A DNA stretch of 64,000 nt from Acidobacteriaceae bacterium (lineage in GTDB: Bacteria; Acidobacteriota; Terriglobia; Terriglobales; Acidobacteriaceae): NCBI GenBank assembly GCA_003138515.1, contig PLGG01000015.1, positions 1,344-65,343 on the forward strand, written 5' to 3'. Below, piece after piece: positions 60,537 to 64,000 of the stretch; position 1 is the first letter of the stretch, and each line of letters begins with the position of its first letter. A program made the translations under genes and the position numbers. The notes under the pieces were generated by a model. The model saw only the letters and a list, made by a program, of their open reading frames with translations, had not been told where the DNA came from and searched no databases.

Positions 60537-61550
60537 TCACTGCTCGCCCTCGCCGCCCAACTTCTCCAACTGCCTGCGCCAATCGAGAGAATCCACGAAG
60601 CCGCTCGAGTCCCGCCAGCCCGGCTCGACGATCACGCGCAGCTCGAGATAGACCTGTGTGCCCAGCAGCGACTCGATCTTCCTCCGCGCTCCGGTGCCGA
60701 TCGCCTTCAGCTTCGTCCCGCCTTTGCCGATCAAGATCGCCTTCTGCCCGTCGCGCTCGCAGTAGATGACCGCCGAAATTCCTGTCAGCGGTCTCTTACC
60801 GGGCCTCGCTGGCGCCTCCGGCTCTTCAAATTGTTCGATCACCACCGCCGCCGCATATGGAACCTCTTCGCCGGTCTCGATCAAAATGCTCTCGCGGATA
60901 AGCTCGGCCACCATGAACCGAATCGGCTGGTCCGTGTACTGGTCCTTCGGATAAAAGCGCTCGCCCTTGGGCAGCACGTCCACAATCTTCCGTACCAGCA
61001 CGTCCAGTCCATCGCGTTTGCGCGCGCTCACCGGAATCACCTGTGCAAAGTTGTACTGGCGCGTCAGCGACTCGATCAGCGGCAGAAGCTGGTCCTTGCG
61101 AACCAGGTCGATCTTGGTCAGCACAAGAAACACCGGGCAATCGAGCTTGCGCACCAGCGAGAAAAGGAACTCGTCCTCGGACGCCCAATTTGGTTTGCGA
61201 TTTTTCGATTTTGGATCGTGAGTAGGATCTGAATCAAACTGGATCCGGCGCGTTGCGTCAGCCAGCACCAGCACAAGGTCGCGCGATTCAAGCGCTTCGT
61301 GAACCTCCTGCAGCATACGCCGGTCGAGCTGCGAGCCGGGCTTGTGCACACCGGGCGTGTCCACAAAAACGATTTGTGCGGCCGGACTCGTACCCTTGTG
61401 CGCAGGCACCTCAACCACGCCAATGATCCGGTTGCGCGTGGTCTGCGGCTTGGCCGTGACAATGGCCACCTTCTCGCCGGTGAGCGCATTGAGCAACGTG
61501 CTCTTTCCCACGTTCGGACGGCCGAGAATGGCAACAAATCCTGATTTCAC
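60537..61550 (-). CDS. era: GTPase Era
   Basis: Essential GTPase that binds 16S rRNA during 30S maturation. The 337-residue protein has G1 GRPNVGKST (about 10-18), the G2 region KPQTTRNRIIG, G3 DTPGVHKPG (about 64-72), G4 TKID (about 145-148), G5 SARK and a C-terminal KH domain with KAILIGKGGTKLKAIGTGAR. It is longer than E. coli Era (301) partly because of a charged insertion at about 102-125 between G3 and G4 (SDPTHDPKSKNRKPN). Convergent with the suf operon. Confidence 0.95.
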   Translation of the reverse strand: MKSGFVAILGRPNVGKSTLLNALTGEKVAIVTAKPQTTRNRIIGVVEVPAHKGTSPAAQIVFVDTPGVHKPGSQLDRRMLQEVHEALESRDLVLVLADATRRIQFDSDPTHDPKSKNRKPNWASEDEFLFSLVRKLDCPVFLVLTKIDLVRKDQLLPLIESLTRQYNFAQVIPVSARKRDGLDVLVRKIVDVLPKGERFYPKDQYTDQPIRFMVAELIRESILIETGEEVPYAAAVVIEQFEEPEAPARPGKRPLTGISAVIYCERDGQKAILIGKGGTKLKAIGTGARRKIESLLGTQVYLELRVIVEPGWRDSSGFVDSLDWRRQLEKLGGEGEQ

Positions 61551-61600
61551 GCGCGATGCGCTCCTGACTCAGTGTAGGTCATCTCGTCTTGAGTGGGTGC

Positions 61601-61640
61601 CCCACCCTTGCCGCGCGTTTGCTTTTGCGGCTAGGGTGGG
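61601..61640. repeat. Hairpin element CCCACCCT...AGGGTGGG upstream of era
   Basis: CCCACCCT (61601-61608) and AGGGTGGG (61633-61640) are exact inverted repeats, with inner CCGC/GCGG pairing. It lies in the spacer between era and the transglutaminase-like gene. There is no T tail. Similar GGGTGCCCCACCCTTGC units are common in acidobacterial intergenic DNA by my recollection; only one copy is present here. Confidence 0.5.
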
Positions 61641-61671
61641 ATGGGATGTTTGAGGAGCCTCTACAGTTACG

Positions 61672-62292
61672 TCAGTGCTTCACCCGGCCGTGCATTCCCG
61701 CTTCAAAGCTGCGGCGGTCGAGCCGCGGCAGCCCTCGCGCCACCTTGTCGGGAAACAACGCATAGTGTCGCGCCGCGATCAGCAGCTCCGGCACCGACCA
61801 CACGTCGTCTTCATCGGTCATCCAGTGCTGGCTGTCTAATCGTGCCAGATTGACCGGCATCGAGTATGCGCGCAGCGTGCGTTCGCCGCGCAAATTGTAG
61901 TAGTGCTCAAAGTAGCTCATCGCCAACTCGCGCAGAGTCCGGTAAATGGGCGCGCGAAAGCGCAGCCCTGCGAAATTCGACTTGGCAATGCCTCCCCACA
62001 AGCCGCGGTCGCGGTAGAGGGCCACCACGTGGTCGTCATCGCGCACCGCCTCCAGATCCATCAACAGTGGTGGATGCCCATTGACGCGTAAGGCGGCAGC
62101 CGCCACCAGCGCACCCTCCAGGCAGTGCCCCTTTCGCTCCCGCAGCACGCGAGCAGGCGACCAGGCCGTGTCGGCATACTGGTACTCGAGCGCGTCAACG
62201 AACTTCTGGATGCGCGCCGGCGTCTTCAGTGCGCGCAGCGCGCGCAAATCGGCCGCCGACAGACCAGAGCTATCGCGCCCACCTCGCCGCAT
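61672..62292 (-). CDS. Transglutaminase-like cysteine protease-fold protein, hypothetical
   Basis: About 206 residues. The order of a cysteine in RKGHCLEGALVAAAALRVNG (about 83-102), a histidine in DDDHVVALYRDRG (about 114-126) and a nearby Asp matches the Cys-His-Asp triad of transglutaminase-like folds. The C-terminal part (LRELAMSYFEHYYNLRGERT onward) is specific to this group. No signal peptide. Starts at 62292 or further upstream to 62400 are possible. Its function and substrate are unknown. Confidence 0.65.
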   Translation of the reverse strand: MRRGGRDSSGLSAADLRALRALKTPARIQKFVDALEYQYADTAWSPARVLRERKGHCLEGALVAAAALRVNGHPPLLMDLEAVRDDDHVVALYRDRGLWGGIAKSNFAGLRFRAPIYRTLRELAMSYFEHYYNLRGERTLRAYSMPVNLARLDSQHWMTDEDDVWSVPELLIAARHYALFPDKVARGLPRLDRRSFEAGMHGRVKH

Positions 62293-62562
62293 TCCGCCAA
62301 TCCGCACTCCTGCACTCTTCAAAGCCAACGGTTCAACTCCAATGCCCAAGTCCCCGCGATTATACAAAAGCGTGTTCCAAATCCCGTTTCGACTGGCCAA
62401 CGCCTTGGCAGACCAGGGCCGACCGGAAGCTTCTCTCGATGCCGGCGCTGTTCTTTGTGATTCGCGACAAATCGGGGCTCCTTGGTGTATTTTCTCTTAG
62501 CAGCACCGAGAATCGGGAACGCCTGAGCAGGAAGCGACTGCGTCCCGCACTTCACGAGCAGC

Positions 62563-63255
62563 GTGGACAAAAGCGAGGGTCGATTGAGTCTCTGGTCAGA
62601 GTTCGTCAATAACAAGCAGCGAACAATTCACAAGTGGAAGCACTACTTTCCCGTCTATGAGGCTCACTTCAGCAGGTTCGTCAACCGCCCCGTGATTTTT
62701 CTTGAGATCGGATGCGGCCGCGGCGGGTCGGCGCAAATGTGGAAGCGCTACCTTGGTCCCCACGCACTGATCGTTGGAATTGACGTCAACCAGGAGTGCA
62801 AAACCTTCGAGGAAGACCAGATCAAAATACGGATCGGCAGCCAGTCCGACACGAGTTTCCTCGAAAGCATCATCGCGGAATTCGGGACGCCCGATGTAGT
62901 CCTCGACGACGGCAGCCACCGAATGAGCGACGTCGTCGAAACATTCCGTTTTCTTTACCCTCGCACCTCTCCTAACGGCGTCTACATGGTGGAGGATCTT
63001 CACGCAGCCTACTGGGATGAGTTCGGCGGCGGCCTGAAACGCGAGGGCACGTTCATCGAGGTCTGCAAAGGGCTCATCGATGAATTAAACGCTGAGTGGA
63101 CCAGGGATGCGCTTCCGGCGACTGAGTTCACCCATTCCACCTTGTCGATGCACTTCTATGACAGCATGGCCGTTTTCGAACGAGGCCGGCGCCTGCCCCA
63201 CAGCGACGTGCGAATCAGCGGCAGGGCAGCGATTCTCAAAGGCCTCATTCGCTAG
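62563..63255 (+). CDS. Class I SAM-dependent methyltransferase (macrocin/rhamnosyl type)
   Basis: A 230-residue methyltransferase. After FPVYEAHFSRF it has the SAM motif IFLEIGCGRGGSAQMWKRYL (about 45-64), the acidic motif VGIDVN, and PDVVLDDGSHRMSDV (about 110-124) followed by GVYMVEDLHAAYW, which resembles the metal-binding Asp pattern of sugar O-methyltransferases and cephalosporin-hydroxylase-like enzymes. The predicted start is GTG at 62563, with a TTG at 62584 as alternative; no strong ribosome site. Its 3' end overlaps the convergent CorC gene by 4 bp. The 270-base gap before it shows nothing I can name. Confidence 0.8.
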   Translation: MDKSEGRLSLWSEFVNNKQRTIHKWKHYFPVYEAHFSRFVNRPVIFLEIGCGRGGSAQMWKRYLGPHALIVGIDVNQECKTFEEDQIKIRIGSQSDTSFLESIIAEFGTPDVVLDDGSHRMSDVVETFRFLYPRTSPNGVYMVEDLHAAYWDEFGGGLKREGTFIEVCKGLIDELNAEWTRDALPATEFTHSTLSMHFYDSMAVFERGRRLPHSDVRISGRAAILKGLIR

Positions 63256-64000
63256 CTTCCCTGCGCATCCTTCGGAAACGGCAGCCGCGCCGTCGGCGGA
63301 AACAGCCGCACACGCTCCACCCTTCTCCCCGTCGAGGCAACAATTTCCACGCGCAAACCGAGCGGCTCGAGCGTGACCACTTCGCCCACCTTGGGAATCC
63401 GCCCGGCAGTCTCACTTACCAGGCCGCCGACTGTGGCGGCTTCATAGTCCCCACCCTGCTCCGCTTGCTCGCCAACGATGTCCCCGAGCTGATCGGCGGG
63501 AAAGCTGCCCGGAATCAGCCACGACCCCGAAGGCTCTCGCTGCGGCTCCTCGATCTGCGAGTCGGTCTCGTGTTCGTCGCGGATATTGCCGACGATCTGC
63601 TCCAGAAGATCCTCAATGGTCACGAGGCCTGCAACCGCGCCGTACTCATCGATCACCATGCGCATGTGCTGCTTCTCGCGCTGCATCTCGCGCAGCAGTT
63701 CGTAGCCGCGCTTGGTCTCGGGTACGAATGCGGCGGGGTGCAGAATCGTTGCAACTGTCCGCGTCCGCGCTTCGTCGTCGGTAATTTGCAGCAGGTCGTG
63801 GGCAAATGCAAGGCCCTTGATGTTGTCGAGCGAGCCGGAATAAACGGGCACCCGCGAGTAGTTCTGTATGCGCAGCATCTCAAGGAAGTGTTCGATCGTG
63901 GTGGACTCCGGAACGGCAAAGATCTCCGGCCGCGGCGTCATCACTTCGCGAACCAGCATGTCGCCGAACTCGACCGCCGAGCGAACCAGTTCGAAGTCGC
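63252..64000 (-). CDS. CorC/HlyC-family CBS-domain transporter accessory protein (5' end outside window)
   Basis: The C-terminal 249 residues of a hemolysin-C/CorC-type protein. Reading into the window edge gives LVRSAVEFGDMLVREVMTPR, the hallmark linker before the CBS pair (about residues 10-130 of this fragment: SRVPVYSGSLDNIKGLAFAH, MRMVIDEYGAVAGLVTIEDL) and then a CorC_HlyC transporter-associated domain ending in VRLFPP. An upstream DUF21 membrane domain is expected beyond 64000. Role: magnesium/cobalt efflux or membrane stress, by family only. The apparent Met at 63959 is internal. Confidence 0.9.
   Translation of the reverse strand, partial: DFELVRSAVEFGDMLVREVMTPRPEIFAVPESTTIEHFLEMLRIQNYSRVPVYSGSLDNIKGLAFAHDLLQITDDEARTRTVATILHPAAFVPETKRGYELLREMQREKQHMRMVIDEYGAVAGLVTIEDLLEQIVGNIRDEHETDSQIEEPQREPSGSWLIPGSFPADQLGDIVGEQAEQGGDYEAATVGGLVSETAGRIPKVGEVVTLEPLGLRVEIVASTGRRVERVRLFPPTARLPFPKDAQGS

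Overview
The window reads as a piece of a GC-rich chromosome from an Acidobacteriota bacterium (class Terriglobia is the likeliest guess). That is an inference from base composition, gene order and families such as DUF6249, DUF2339, a fused MetF/MetV reductase and an orphan CcmE-A-B cluster; no rRNA gene is present to settle it. About sixty protein genes, three tRNA genes, one complete insertion sequence and several regulatory sites can be supported. Most genes are housekeeping and tightly packed, with many 4-bp ATGA overlaps.

Region by region: 0-3.4 kb is the heat-shock operon hrcA-grpE-dnaJ (minus strand). 3.4-10.5 kb holds a small exported protein, DAHP synthase, a HigBA toxin-antitoxin pair, an O-methyltransferase, a small membrane protein, MscL with a zinc ribbon and an M28 peptidase. 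10.6-15.4 kb holds two tiny membrane-protein ORFs, a cytochrome c maturation cluster (ccmE-ccmA-ybaK-ccmB) with a CxxxY-type CcmE, tRNA-Cys and a YeiH-family transporter preceded by a 44-aa ORF. 15.5-18.5 kb is an arsenic cluster: arsR divergent from arsM-arsC-acr3. 18.99-21.02 kb is a complete IS1595-family element with 26-bp terminal inverted repeats and an 8-bp target duplication; besides its transposase it carries, inside the repeats, a gene for a proteasome/HslV-like Ntn-hydrolase. 21-31 kb holds a CadC-type winged-helix/TPR regulator, sucCD, trpD, a SIMPL protein, an ECF sigma factor with its partner membrane protein, a divergent DUF6249 gene, tRNA-Ala, initiator tRNA and two small proteins.

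30.7-34.6 kb is a three-gene operon for tetrahydrofolate one-carbon chemistry: fused MetF-MetV, a pterin-binding methyltransferase and an amidohydrolase. 34.7-50.9 kb holds DUF3999/DUF2339 membrane proteins, gcvT, a Tat-exported amine oxidase, frr, a low-GC DUF3800 gene, lipA, a glycosyltransferase pair, a cytochrome c pair, the PBP4-type dacB, folP and a GH29 fucosidase. 51-60.5 kb holds purA, two exported proteins and the sufBCDSUT operon behind a perfect dyad resembling an IscR/Rrf2 site. 60.5-64 kb holds era, a transglutaminase-like protein, a methyltransferase and the 3' part of a CorC/HlyC protein cut by the window edge.

The most unusual object is the IS1595 element with a proteasome-like passenger gene. 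Other points worth a second look are matched ECF promoters on both sides of the sigma gene, the CxxxY CcmE with a CRP/FNR-type site upstream, the suf operator, the fused MetF-MetV operon, several sub-50-aa ORFs with good ribosome binding sites, a perfect 4 x 15 bp repeat in arsM, and short palindromic repeat families between genes.
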